Assembly (NCBI GenBank): GCA_902812455.1
Contig: CADDZH010000004.1
Span: 28,580 to 92,579, forward strand
DNA length: 64,000 nt
Reading direction: 5' to 3'
From: Chloroflexota bacterium
GTDB taxonomy: Bacteria > Chloroflexota > Ktedonobacteria > Ktedonobacterales > Ktedonobacteraceae
Shown: piece by piece, positions 16,484-24,194 of the stretch
Numbering within the stretch: the stretch's first letter is position 1
Layout: the number at the start of each line of letters is the position of its first letter
Position numbers and translations under genes: made by a program
The notes under the pieces: generated by a model
What the model was told of the DNA's origin: nothing
What the model saw: the letters and a program-made list of their open reading frames with translations, nothing else
The model's database searches: none

Positions 16484-17434
16484 TTAGGAATGCGCTAGGA
16501 CAATTTTGCCTATGGGTTCGCCTGAGGCCAGGATGCGATGCGCCTCGGCTGCTTGCTCTATGGGTAGGATGCGGTCGATGACGGGCGTGATGGCTTTATC
16601 AGCGATGAGTTGCAAGATGCGCTGCTCATTCTCTGTGCTGGTGCGCATCGACCCACCACCTGCGATAACCACCACTCGTTTCAGTCGCCATGCCTGGGTA
16701 TCTACAGTAGCCTTCTGTCCGCCAAGATTGCCGATCAGGACGACACGCCCTCCCGGCACGCAGGCGTCAAGGCTTGCTTGCAATGATGTGCCGACAAGTT
16801 CGAGTACAAGATTGACGCCGCCGCTATCCTGTACGACCTGCCCAACGTTTTGCTCTCGATAATTAATGACCATGTCGGCTCCCAAGCGGCGCAACTCTGC
16901 GGCCTTTTTGTTATTGCTGGCTGTTGTTACTACCCAGCAGCCAGCGTGTTTGGCAAGCTGAATGGCCATCGAGCCTACACCGCTGGCGCCTGCCCAGATC
17001 AACACCCGCTCGCCTGCCTGCGCGTGCCCAACATCAAATAAGCCCGTCCAGGCGGTTGAAGATGTGAGACCGGCTGCTACAGCCTGCTCGAAAGAGACGC
17101 CATCGGGAATGCGCACAAGGTCGGCAGCGGGAGCAGCGATTTTACTGGCATAGCCGCCACCACCTTTTGCGGCAGCAGCACGGGTCGTCATTACGCGCTC
17201 GCCCGCGTGAAATCCCTGGTTGTCGTTCAAGACGATACCGGCTGCTTCCAGGCCGGGTGTAAATGGTAGAGCGCTGACGGGGCGGCTGCCATCGCGCTGG
17301 AACATGTCGAGCCGGTTAACCGTGGTTGCTTTGACTTGAACAAGAACATCACCAGGCCCAGGAGTGGGGTCTGGTACTTCTCGAACCTGCAGGACTTCAG
17401 GCCCACCATACTGGGCAAATTGGACTGCTTTCAT
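16484..17434 (-). CDS. Zinc-type alcohol dehydrogenase-like / quinone oxidoreductase (MDR family)
   Basis: 316 residues. The GroES-like N-terminal domain is MKAVQFAQYGGPEVLQVREV with PGPGDVLVQVKATTVNRLD. The Rossmann domain carries LIWAGASGVGSMAIQLAKHAG, the NADPH-binding AxxGVG motif of zeta-crystallin/Qor-like enzymes, and GADMVINYREQNV. No structural-zinc cysteines are present, so it belongs to the zinc-free quinone reductase branch of the medium-chain dehydrogenases. It should reduce quinones or enones with NADPH. ATG 17434 is preferred over ATG 17497 because AAGGTGAGA lies just upstream and homologues begin at MKAVQ. It is likely a single-gene unit. Confidence 0.88.
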   Translation of the reverse strand: MKAVQFAQYGGPEVLQVREVPDPTPGPGDVLVQVKATTVNRLDMFQRDGSRPVSALPFTPGLEAAGIVLNDNQGFHAGERVMTTRAAAAKGGGGYASKIAAPAADLVRIPDGVSFEQAVAAGLTSSTAWTGLFDVGHAQAGERVLIWAGASGVGSMAIQLAKHAGCWVVTTASNNKKAAELRRLGADMVINYREQNVGQVVQDSGGVNLVLELVGTSLQASLDACVPGGRVVLIGNLGGQKATVDTQAWRLKRVVVIAGGGSMRTSTENEQRILQLIADKAITPVIDRILPIEQAAEAHRILASGEPIGKIVLAHS

Positions 17435-17574
17435 TGCTCTCACCTTCATTGCTACGTTATTCAGGGAAAAACCATTTGCTTTCTCCATTGTATGCATATC
17501 GAAGGAGAATTGCCAAGCCCTGCAGAGTCATTCCATTCATCGTGTCATTCGCCAATAGAGCCGGGGTCAGGTCT

Positions 17575-18012
17575 TCACTTGAAACGCCAGTCGGTACGAG
17601 TACTGATAGTGCCATATTCCCAGGTCATGACATGCTTGATATGCGCACGGTAGAGATCACAATCTTCGTGGAAGATAGTATCCCTGGCTCCGCTATGTGG
17701 GTCTACATATTTGTCCTGGTAGGCGGCATCGATGCGTTGTAGTTCCTCCTGGTCAGTGACGATTTCTACACGGCCTTCCAGGATAATGACATCGTCTCCA
17801 TCGCCTGCATGGACGACAATCCAGGGCTGCTGCGCAAGATTTTTTGCTTTTTGCATATCGCGCCGGGTAATAAAGTAGATGCTTGTACCATCCCAGACAA
17901 ACCAGACGGGAACGGCATGGGGGCGACCATCTGGCCGGGTGGTACATATCCAGATGGAACGCAATGCCCTGAGGGGTAAATCTACCTGATTCCAGGGAAT
18001 GAAGCCGGACAT
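17575..18012 (-). CDS. Pyridoxamine 5'-phosphate oxidase-fold FMN/F420-binding protein
   Basis: 145 residues starting MSGFIPWNQVDLPLRAL. The core SIWICTTRPDGRPHAVPVWF then VWDGTSIYFITRR and RVEIVTDQEEL are typical of the split-barrel family that binds FMN or F420 and reduces diverse substrates. Start 18012 has AAGGAG 7 bases upstream. The in-frame ATG at 18060 lacks one. It is transcribed divergently from a double MerR regulator 160 bases away, which might control it. The cofactor cannot be chosen from sequence. Confidence 0.83.
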   Translation of the reverse strand: MSGFIPWNQVDLPLRALRSIWICTTRPDGRPHAVPVWFVWDGTSIYFITRRDMQKAKNLAQQPWIVVHAGDGDDVIILEGRVEIVTDQEELQRIDAAYQDKYVDPHSGARDTIFHEDCDLYRAHIKHVMTWEYGTISTRTDWRFK

Positions 18013-18172
18013 AGTTTTCTCCTTCTTTCGTCTGTATTGCTTTGCGTTGTATACTGCCATCTAAATATAGAACATTCATGCAAGGATTGAAGGTTGTGCA
18101 TGGAAACACAGCGTTTTTCGAGCGAGAGAGGGCGAGGAGTTTATTGCTGTACTTGAGTGTTGGAGTTGAGAG

Positions 18173-18904
18173 TTGCAGAAACGTTTGCGTCCCATTGACC
18201 TGGCGCGTGCTGTAGGGATTAGTACGCAGGCCGTGCGTAACTACGAGCAATGGGGCTTTTTGCCGCCGGCAGAGCGCGGCCCGCAAGGCTATCGCCTCTA
18301 TAGCCAGCAGCATCTTCATGCCATACGCACTGCCCGCGCATTGATTGGAGGGTTCGGATGGGAGCATGCCCTGCACATTATGCAACGTATTCACCAGGAC
18401 GATTTGCCTTCAGCATTTGCTGTCATCGATGCCCGTCATGCTACCATCCATCGCAGTCGTCTTGAAGCAGAGGAAACGTTAAGAGCATTGCGCACGATAT
18501 CTGAAGCTCTTCCATCCTCAACGGAAATACGCGGCAAGAAAAAGCTTTTGCAAATAGGCGAGGTGGCCAAGCGCCTGGGAGTGCGTGTTTCAACGGTACG
18601 CTTCTGGGAGGATCAGGGGCTGGTAGAGCCGGTACGAGGTAAAGACAACAGGTATCGCCTGTATGATGAGCAGCAGGTGCGCCTGCTCCAGGTTGTGGCG
18701 CTCTTGCGCAAGACGGGATACAATATCAAAGCGACGCGAGCAGTGTTGATACAATTAGCAACGGGTACGCCTGAGCAGGCACTTTTAGCTGCTGAAAACC
18801 GGCTCAAGGAGTTAGGCGAGGCCAGCCGGCGCTGTGTGGAGGCGACCGCGGCTTTGTGGGAGTATTATCTGGGAACAAGGAGGACTTTGGTATGGCAGAC
18901 CTGA
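18173..18904 (+). CDS. Double MerR-type transcriptional regulator
   Basis: 243 residues with two MerR winged-helix domains in one chain. Domain 1 (about 5-75) reads PIDLARAVGISTQAVRNYEQ then GYRLYSQQHLHAIRTARAL. Domain 2 (about 123-195) reads LLQIGEVAKRLGVRVSTVRF then NRYRLYDEQQVRLLQVVALL. A short helical linker joins them, and the C-terminus is helical without effector-type cysteines. It starts with TTG 18173 after GGAG/GAGAG. Single-chain double MerR proteins could bind a pseudo-palindrome as one polypeptide. The stop overlaps the next SRPBCC gene by 13 bases, so the two are probably co-transcribed. The divergent FMN-binding gene is another possible target. Confidence 0.8.
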   Translation: MQKRLRPIDLARAVGISTQAVRNYEQWGFLPPAERGPQGYRLYSQQHLHAIRTARALIGGFGWEHALHIMQRIHQDDLPSAFAVIDARHATIHRSRLEAEETLRALRTISEALPSSTEIRGKKKLLQIGEVAKRLGVRVSTVRFWEDQGLVEPVRGKDNRYRLYDEQQVRLLQVVALLRKTGYNIKATRAVLIQLATGTPEQALLAAENRLKELGEASRRCVEATAALWEYYLGTRRTLVWQT

Positions 18905-19338
18905 TCGATGTTCCGATTAGCCACGATGTGCTTATACGGGCCGAGCGAGAGAGGGTATATGATGCGCTGACCACGTCTGAAGGATTCGATAGCTGGTTTA
19001 CGACGGGAGCCAGTATCGATGCGCGTCCGGGAGGGCAGATCATCCTGCGCTGGAAAGATTGGGGACCCGATCATATTACGGCTGAAGATGGCGGTCCTGT
19101 GCTGGAAGCAATTCGCCCGGAGCGGTTCGTGTTCCAGTGGCATCCCGGTAACCCCGGTTATACTACGACTGTTGAGATTACTCTTGAACCTGACGAGCGC
19201 GGCACTATTGTCCGGCTGCGTGAGCATGGTTACCACAACACACCGGAAGGGCGAAAAGCTTTCGCGACCTGCGCAACAGGCTGGGGCGAAGCGCTCACTT
19301 TGTTGAAGTTTTATGTAGAGCATGGGGTTCGGTACTGA
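18892..19338 (+). CDS. SRPBCC / AHSA1-like domain protein
   Basis: 148 residues. The AHSA1 (START-like) fold is shown by IDVPISHDVLIRAERERVYD, EGFDSWFTTGASID, RPGGQIILRWKD, ERFVFQWHPG, and the C-terminal helix FATCATGWGEALTLLKFYVE. Proteins of this kind bind hydrophobic ligands or act as co-regulators, and none of the motifs fixes the ligand. AAGGAGG lies directly before ATG 18892. In related genomes such genes often follow a small HTH regulator, as here with the double MerR protein. Confidence 0.85.
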   Translation: MADLIDVPISHDVLIRAERERVYDALTTSEGFDSWFTTGASIDARPGGQIILRWKDWGPDHITAEDGGPVLEAIRPERFVFQWHPGNPGYTTTVEITLEPDERGTIVRLREHGYHNTPEGRKAFATCATGWGEALTLLKFYVEHGVRY

Positions 19339-19502
19339 GCATCTCTGCGGTCAGTACAAAAACTCGTTATCCCCTTGTAATTAGAACAAATGTTTGATAT
19401 AATGTGGTTGCGTTGAGTCGAAGACTGAAATGTAGTGGCTTAACGTGTGGGTGCCAGGTTAAGCGACGAACTTAGATCTACTGGACTGTGAGGATGAACG
19501 TG

Positions 19503-19922
19503 ATGTCCCAGGTTTCAATTGTGCCCGTTCTGGTAGAAGACCAGGATGAGGCGCTGCGCTTCTATATAGAGAAGCTCGGATTTGAGAAACGTGCTGATGT
19601 GACATATGGGCCGGGAATGCGCTGGGTCACTGTTGCTCTACAGGGACAGAGGCGACCGGAAATAGCCCTGGCGAAACCTGATATTTCACTATATCCGATG
19701 CGGCGAAGGGAGCAGAGAGATGCTGCCTGGGTGTTCGAGACGGATGATTGTTATACAATGTATGCAACGTTGCTTGCGCGTGGCGTCAGGTTCTTGAGTC
19801 CACCTACTCACAAGCTGTACGGGGTAGAGGCTGTCTTTGAAGACCCGTATGGCAATGTGTTCGCTTTGCTGGAGCGATCAGCGGAGGCTCATTCTGTGTA
19901 TAAGAGAGATACTGCTGCGTAG
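19503..19922 (+). CDS. VOC family protein (glyoxalase/bleomycin resistance-like)
   Basis: 139 residues, one VOC module. IVPVLVEDQDEALRFYIEKL begins the first beta-alpha-beta unit. The second unit ends with GVEAVFEDPYGNVFALLE, which has the usual E-x-PxGN metal-site region. It is close to extradiol-dioxygenase-like stress proteins whose role is unknown. ATG 19503 is chosen because GTGAGG lies 8 bases upstream. Alternative starts at 19488 and 19494 collide with that site. A foldback repeat starts immediately after the stop. Confidence 0.85.
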   Translation: MSQVSIVPVLVEDQDEALRFYIEKLGFEKRADVTYGPGMRWVTVALQGQRRPEIALAKPDISLYPMRRREQRDAAWVFETDDCYTMYATLLARGVRFLSPPTHKLYGVEAVFEDPYGNVFALLERSAEAHSVYKRDTAA

Positions 19923-20215
19923 ATGAAACCTGGCCCCCACAAGGGAGTTTACAGGGGTAGGTTTTTTGAAGGGGAGCGAGGAGGCACGGGGACAAGCACC
20001 AGGCCCCTTCCCATCCTCGTCTCCACAGGTTTGCTATGCAGGGCGACAACGACGCTGCCGCGTCTCGTGTTCTGCTATTACCTCTCCCCCGGAGAGGGTG
20101 ACTCAGTCGCCCTGCAAGGTAGCCTTGTCCCTACAGGCGACGATCCGCTTAAGAGGCGTGTTCACGGAAAAACCTACCCTTGTAAACCGCAAGGGAGGCC
20201 ACTAGTCACCTGGTA
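19923..20215. mobile_element. MITE-like foldback element enclosing repeats R2 and R3
   Basis: The left arm GTTTACAGGGGTAGGTTTTT (19947-19966) and the right arm at 20168-20187 match as inverted repeats at 19 of 20 bases. Outside each arm is an R2-type ACAAGGGAG/CAAGGGAGG segment. Between the arms is an R3 copy. There is no transposase gene. It begins 1 base after the VOC stop codon and ends about 35 bases before the SRPBCC start. Confidence 0.6.
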
Positions 20216-20249
20216 CATGAAGATTGACAAAGTAGTATGGAGCATTTGC

Positions 20250-20687
20250 ATGGTAGTAAAACAGGTCTCTTCGGGTTCCGACAAAGTAGTCATAGAAAGT
20301 GAGTTTCTGAATACCCCTCCTGCAGTACTCTTTGACTACTGGATAAAGCCTGAATTGATTACCCGATGGTGGCCGGCTGAAGCTGAAATTGATCCCCGGC
20401 CCGGGGGCGCTTATCACCTTTCCTGGCCTAAAATGAACTGGCATTTGCGCGGTCACTATACCATCTTTGATCCTGGCAAGCAACTTGCGTTTACCTGGAA
20501 ATGGGATCATGAACCGGATACAACACAGGTCGTCGTTGATTTTGAAGCCCTTTCAGATACAGGCACAAAATTGACGATTACTCATGGCTCTTATAGTGAT
20601 TCGGCAGAGGATCAAGAAACCCGGGCAGGTCATATAGAGGGCTGGAATTACTTTATTTCAAAACTGCTTGAGCTGCGCCAGAGGTGA
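20250..20687 (+). CDS. SRPBCC / AHSA1-like domain protein
   Basis: 145 residues beginning MVVKQVSSGSDKVVIESEF. The family core reads TPPAVLFDYWIKPELITRWW, IDPRPGGAYHLSWP, LAFTWKWDHEPDTTQVVVDF, and GHIEGWNYFISKLLELRQ. TGGAG 7 bases upstream supports ATG 20250. An upstream ATG at 20217 lies just beyond the repeat edge. The 3' end overlaps the convergent GGDEF-EAL gene by 30 bases. The ligand is unknown. It is related to, but not a close copy of, the SRPBCC protein at 18892. Confidence 0.82.
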   Translation: MVVKQVSSGSDKVVIESEFLNTPPAVLFDYWIKPELITRWWPAEAEIDPRPGGAYHLSWPKMNWHLRGHYTIFDPGKQLAFTWKWDHEPDTTQVVVDFEALSDTGTKLTITHGSYSDSAEDQETRAGHIEGWNYFISKLLELRQR

Positions 20688-22916
20688 TATCCTGGAGTTT
20701 TGTAGCCACCGCTCAAGCTCATGCACTGGTAGTGGGCGAGATAGAAAGTATCCTTGCGCGGTATCGCAATCCAGGTCGGCCAGGAGCCGAAACGATTCAG
20801 CGTTCTCTACGCCTTCAGCCACGACTTGCAAACCGAGGCTATGGGCCATCATGATGGTTGATCGCACAATGGTGGCATCGGCTTCTACCTCGGTGATGTG
20901 CTGCACGAATGAACGATCGATCTTGAGTTCGTTGACGGGCAGGCGTTTCAGGTAGGTCAGCGAGGAATAACCCGTACCAAAATCATCGATTGAACTTTGG
21001 ATGCCGAGGGCTGCAAGCTGCTTCAATACCGATAGGGTAAGGTCTGGATCGGCCATGATCGAACTTTCTGTCAATTCTATGCGCAAATGGTCAGGTGGAA
21101 CATTGTGCTCCTTAAGCATGGCCTTGATCTTGCTGGGCAGTGTCGCATCGCGAAGATCCCACATGGAGAGGTTGACAGCTACTTCGAGATCGATGCCGGC
21201 ACGCAGCCAATCTCTGCATTGGCAGATGGCCGTCTCTAATACCCATAGAGTAAGAGGCGCGATCAGTCCTGTTTGCTCAGCCAGCGGGATGAACTGATCG
21301 GGGAATACCAAGCCGCGTGTGGGATGTTGCCAGCGCACAAGGGCTTCAACGCCGTGAATGGCACCTGTTTTGATATCGGCTTTGGGCTGGTAGTATAGAA
21401 TAAATTCATTGGCGAGAACGGCATGGCGAAGCGCTCCAATGAGATCGAGCCGCTGGGTGTTATGCTGGTCATATTCCTCTTTGTAAAGGACGTAGTTCTC
21501 ATGGATGCGCTTGGCCGTATACATAGCGACATCCGCGCGCCGGAGTAGCGTCAATGGCTCGTCCCCATGTACAGGATAGAGTACAGCGCCAATGCTGGCA
21601 TCGATCTGTAGGGTGTGCCCTTGAATGGAAAAAGGCTCTTCGAGAGTAGCAAGGATCTTATGTGCTATCTCTTGCGCCTCTTGCCCGGTTGTTCGTGGTA
21701 ACAGGAGAGCGAATTCATCACCACCGAGCCGGGCAACCATATCGCCAGGCCGTGCGAGGCGGCATAAGCGTTCCCCTACCTGCTGTAGAAGCATATCGCC
21801 TTGATAATGACCAAGTGTATCGTTAATGTCCTTGAAGCGATTGAGGTCTAGTATCAGCAGGGCGAGTTCGCTTCTGGCCTGTTCCTGGGAACTGAGCACC
21901 TGCTCCATTTTTTCAAAGAGGGCGAGACGATTGGGAAGGCCTGTGAGTATATCATGGAAAGCCAGGTAGCGTTGTTTTTCTTCCAGCTCTGCACGTTCGG
22001 TGATATCGCGGGAATTGATGATAAAGCCATTGATGACCGGGTCGTTGAGGCAGTTCCTCCCGCTGATTTCTAGTGTAACCCATGAGCCATTAGCGTGGCG
22101 CAGGCGGCATTCCATTTGTACAATGGTATCGGGTGATTGAAATGTGGCTGCCCATGCACTGTATACCCGCTTTTTGTCGGCCGGATGAATGAAATCATAT
22201 ACTCTTTTGCCCAGCAGGTCCTGAGGTGAATAGCCCATAATGCGCCGGTGAGATGGGCTGACGTACTGGTACCGCCCGCCGGCATCAATGATTACGATAA
22301 GGTCGGTTGCCTGCTCAATCATGGTGCGGAAGCGTTTTTCGCTCGCCTGTAGCGCTTCCTCGGCCCGCACACGCTTACTTATATCTGTGGCTATGCCGAT
22401 TACACCGCACACCTGCCCTCCAGCATCGTATAAGGGCATAAACTGGGTCTCGAAGACTTTGTCACCAATGCGATCAATAGCTCTCAGTTCTTCACCATTG
22501 AGGGCGTGCCGGATATGATCGATAGTTTCTGGAATATCGGGGTATAGCTCAAAGACCGAAGTGCCTACAACTTCTCCCGGTGATAGTCCCAGGCTTTGTA
22601 AGCCTCTTCCCTCTGAAAGGGTGAAGATACCGTGCTGGTCAAGCGCAAACAGGATAATGGGAGCGTTGGACACAACCATATGTAAGATTTCTTCCGAGGA
22701 TACGGCTTCTTTTGGCAAAGCAGCTTTACTCATGTTCTGTGGAAGGGGAGCAAGTCCTATATGCTGCTGCCTTGCTTCTTGCACCCCCTTGTTTGGCCCT
22801 TCGATAGATGAAGATGCTATCTTCCCGCTATTGCTGTCTTCCAGAGATTGGAGCTCTGGTTTGCGACGCCTGCGCCGGTTTCGCGTTGCACTATTCGATC
22901 TTGCCTGTTTTGTCAT
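20658..22916 (-). CDS. PAS-PAS-GGDEF-EAL cyclic-di-GMP protein
   Basis: 752 residues from ATG 22916. Order: a basic, disordered head (1-70); PAS 1 (about 75-185, NAPIILFALDQHGIFTLSEG); PAS 2 (about 190-310, GRYQYVSPSHRRIMGYSPQD); GGDEF (about 320-485) with the intact active site RLGGDEFAL and an RPGD product-inhibition site five residues before it; EAL (about 490-740) with GVEALVRWQHP, the catalytic glutamate in ELTES, and DFGTGYSSLTYLKRL. Both synthesis and hydrolysis motifs for c-di-GMP look complete. There is no membrane segment, so a soluble sensor is inferred. The earlier in-frame ATG 23063 is rejected because it would translate through an R2 repeat. Confidence 0.93.
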   Translation of the reverse strand: MTKQARSNSATRNRRRRRKPELQSLEDSNSGKIASSSIEGPNKGVQEARQQHIGLAPLPQNMSKAALPKEAVSSEEILHMVVSNAPIILFALDQHGIFTLSEGRGLQSLGLSPGEVVGTSVFELYPDIPETIDHIRHALNGEELRAIDRIGDKVFETQFMPLYDAGGQVCGVIGIATDISKRVRAEEALQASEKRFRTMIEQATDLIVIIDAGGRYQYVSPSHRRIMGYSPQDLLGKRVYDFIHPADKKRVYSAWAATFQSPDTIVQMECRLRHANGSWVTLEISGRNCLNDPVINGFIINSRDITERAELEEKQRYLAFHDILTGLPNRLALFEKMEQVLSSQEQARSELALLILDLNRFKDINDTLGHYQGDMLLQQVGERLCRLARPGDMVARLGGDEFALLLPRTTGQEAQEIAHKILATLEEPFSIQGHTLQIDASIGAVLYPVHGDEPLTLLRRADVAMYTAKRIHENYVLYKEEYDQHNTQRLDLIGALRHAVLANEFILYYQPKADIKTGAIHGVEALVRWQHPTRGLVFPDQFIPLAEQTGLIAPLTLWVLETAICQCRDWLRAGIDLEVAVNLSMWDLRDATLPSKIKAMLKEHNVPPDHLRIELTESSIMADPDLTLSVLKQLAALGIQSSIDDFGTGYSSLTYLKRLPVNELKIDRSFVQHITEVEADATIVRSTIMMAHSLGLQVVAEGVENAESFRLLADLDCDTAQGYFLSRPLPVHELERWLQNSRISPLAQLKQF

Positions 22917-22966
22917 TCTATCCTGTCCACCACAATGGCCTGTCAACGTCATGCGACGGATAAAGC

Positions 22967-22988
22967 CTGGCCCCCACAAGGGAGGCCA
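22967..22988. repeat. R2 repeat copy
   Basis: CCTGGCCCCCACAAGGGAGG then CC, a self-complementary motif upstream of the GGDEF-EAL gene. Confidence 0.65.
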
Positions 22989-23164
22989 ATACATATACCC
23001 GGCCGCTTGCTGCAATACAGCTTGCTTTCTTAATCGGCACAAGTAGGCTGTAACTTGAAACATGTTGACAGGAGCAAAGGGGCATTATCAGGTAGAGCTG
23101 CTTTTGAAAGCCGTGGGAGTATTACGTCTGATATAGCAGAGAGAGAAGAAGAAAGGAGCAGAAC

Positions 23165-23383
23165 ATGTATATTATTCGTGTTGTTGCCTACTGCCCGGAT
23201 GAGCGTACAGAGATTCTCCCCGATTCTCCAGATAGCGCTGAGTGTGTAGTTGAAGAAAGTATTAGTCTGAGGTTGCTAGAGCTTTTTGGGAATGTTTACG
23301 TGGATAGCGTTGAGGTAGAGTATTTGCCGTGTAAGATGGAAGAGATGTGCGGCGATGCCGGTGATTGCATGCATGAGCTTTAA
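23165..23383 (+). CDS. Small protein of unknown function
   Basis: 72 residues (MYIIRVVAYCPDERTEILPD...), acidic, with four cysteines. The C-terminal MEEMCGDAGDCMHEL could bind a metal. AAAGGAG 7 bases before ATG 23165 is a strong ribosome binding site. I recognise no family. It converges on the HicB-like gene. Confidence 0.55.
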   Translation: MYIIRVVAYCPDERTEILPDSPDSAECVVEESISLRLLELFGNVYVDSVEVEYLPCKMEEMCGDAGDCMHEL

Positions 23384-23421
23384 GCTGCATTTAGAGCTTT
23401 TCCCAGGTAGCCCTGTCAATT

Positions 23422-23634
23422 TTAGCTTGCTTCAGTATTTTGAGGCTGATGCAGGGATATTCCGAGTAATATCCATTCTTCGAGAACTTCCTCCAACTCA
23501 TCCCGGCATTCTTCGAGGGTATCTGCGTTTGCCCAAACTCCATCAAAACCTGGGATTTCTCCGTAGAAGGTACCATCAGGCAGAATTTCGTAGCGAGCTT
23601 TTTTCATCGCTGCATGCATGTATCGTGCCAGCAT
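23422..23634 (-). CDS. HicB-like antitoxin-type protein, no HicA partner
   Basis: 70 residues. YEILPDGTFYGEIPGFDGVW followed by ANADTLEECRDELEEVLEEW is the HicB/UPF0150 fold (partial RNase H-like), which normally neutralises the HicA mRNA interferase. AAAGGAG precedes ATG 23634. Only 38 bases separate its stop from the convergent gene at 23383, and neither side encodes HicA, so it appears to be a solitary HicB. The tail after GISLHQP (QNTEAS) looks abrupt and might reflect a truncation or frameshift. It may act as a stand-alone regulator or be a relic. Confidence 0.75.
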   Translation of the reverse strand: MLARYMHAAMKKARYEILPDGTFYGEIPGFDGVWANADTLEECRDELEEVLEEWILLGISLHQPQNTEAS

Positions 23635-23789
23635 TTTTGCTCCTTTGATCTATCATTCTTGTTACGTGAAATGCTAAGCGTAGCAAACATCATCTACCTG
23701 TTATTATAACCTACTGATCCGGTATGGGTATTTCAATTTCAATAGGCCGATAATGAAATGTAACGACCAAAACCGGGAAAGATGGTGAA

Positions 23790-23925
23790 GAAGCGGTAGG
23801 AGGGGAAGCGCAAGGGCGCGAGGACAAGCACAAGGCCCCCACACCGCATCCACACAGCCCCTTGTCCCTACAGGCGACGGGATCGTTTCCCCATTCCCGG
23901 TTTCGATGGTAAAAGCTCATCAACG
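23790..23925. repeat. R3 repeat copy
   Basis: GGCGCGAGGACAAGCACAAG GCCCCCAC ... CCCTTGTCCCTACAGGCGAC, then TTTCCCCATTCCCGGTTTCG. It abuts an R4 copy. The stretch 23635-23988 holds only these repeats and no gene. Confidence 0.65.
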
Positions 23926-23973
23926 GCTATGGGCGCGATACATCGGGTTCCACGATAAATCGGGAACCTACGG
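23922..23973. repeat. R4 repeat copy
   Basis: GGGCGCGATACATCGGGTTC followed by CACGATAAATCGGGAACCTA. The closing CGGGTTCCACGATAAATCGGGAACC arm can form a hairpin. Confidence 0.65.
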
Positions 23974-23988
23974 ATGTTCCGGTCAATA

Positions 23989-24174
23989 TCAGATTCGTCG
24001 CCGTGCCACGAACATGCCGATGAAGCCGATGATCAACAAAATGACTCCGATGACAATGGCCACAGGCCCTCGAGCGGGGTGGTAGCCGATGGCGGTATTC
24101 GTCTCCCAAAGAATACCCAGGATGATAAGGATGATGCCAATAATGATGGCGCCATAATAGATTGTGCGATTCAT
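23989..24174 (-). CDS. Small two-helix membrane protein
   Basis: 61 residues. Two hydrophobic helices are visible (about 5-24, YYGAIIIGIILIILGIL; about 38-56, VAIVIGVILLIIGFIGMFV) with a short Gly/Pro-containing turn and a basic C-terminus (VARRRI). Near-consensus AAAGGAGG precedes ATG 24174. It lies 20 bases beyond the glucan phosphorylase stop in the same direction, so it could be the last gene of that transcript. Function unknown. Confidence 0.7.
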   Translation of the reverse strand: MNRTIYYGAIIIGIILIILGILWETNTAIGYHPARGPVAIVIGVILLIIGFIGMFVARRRI

Positions 24175-24194
24175 GATGCTTACCTCCTTTGAAT

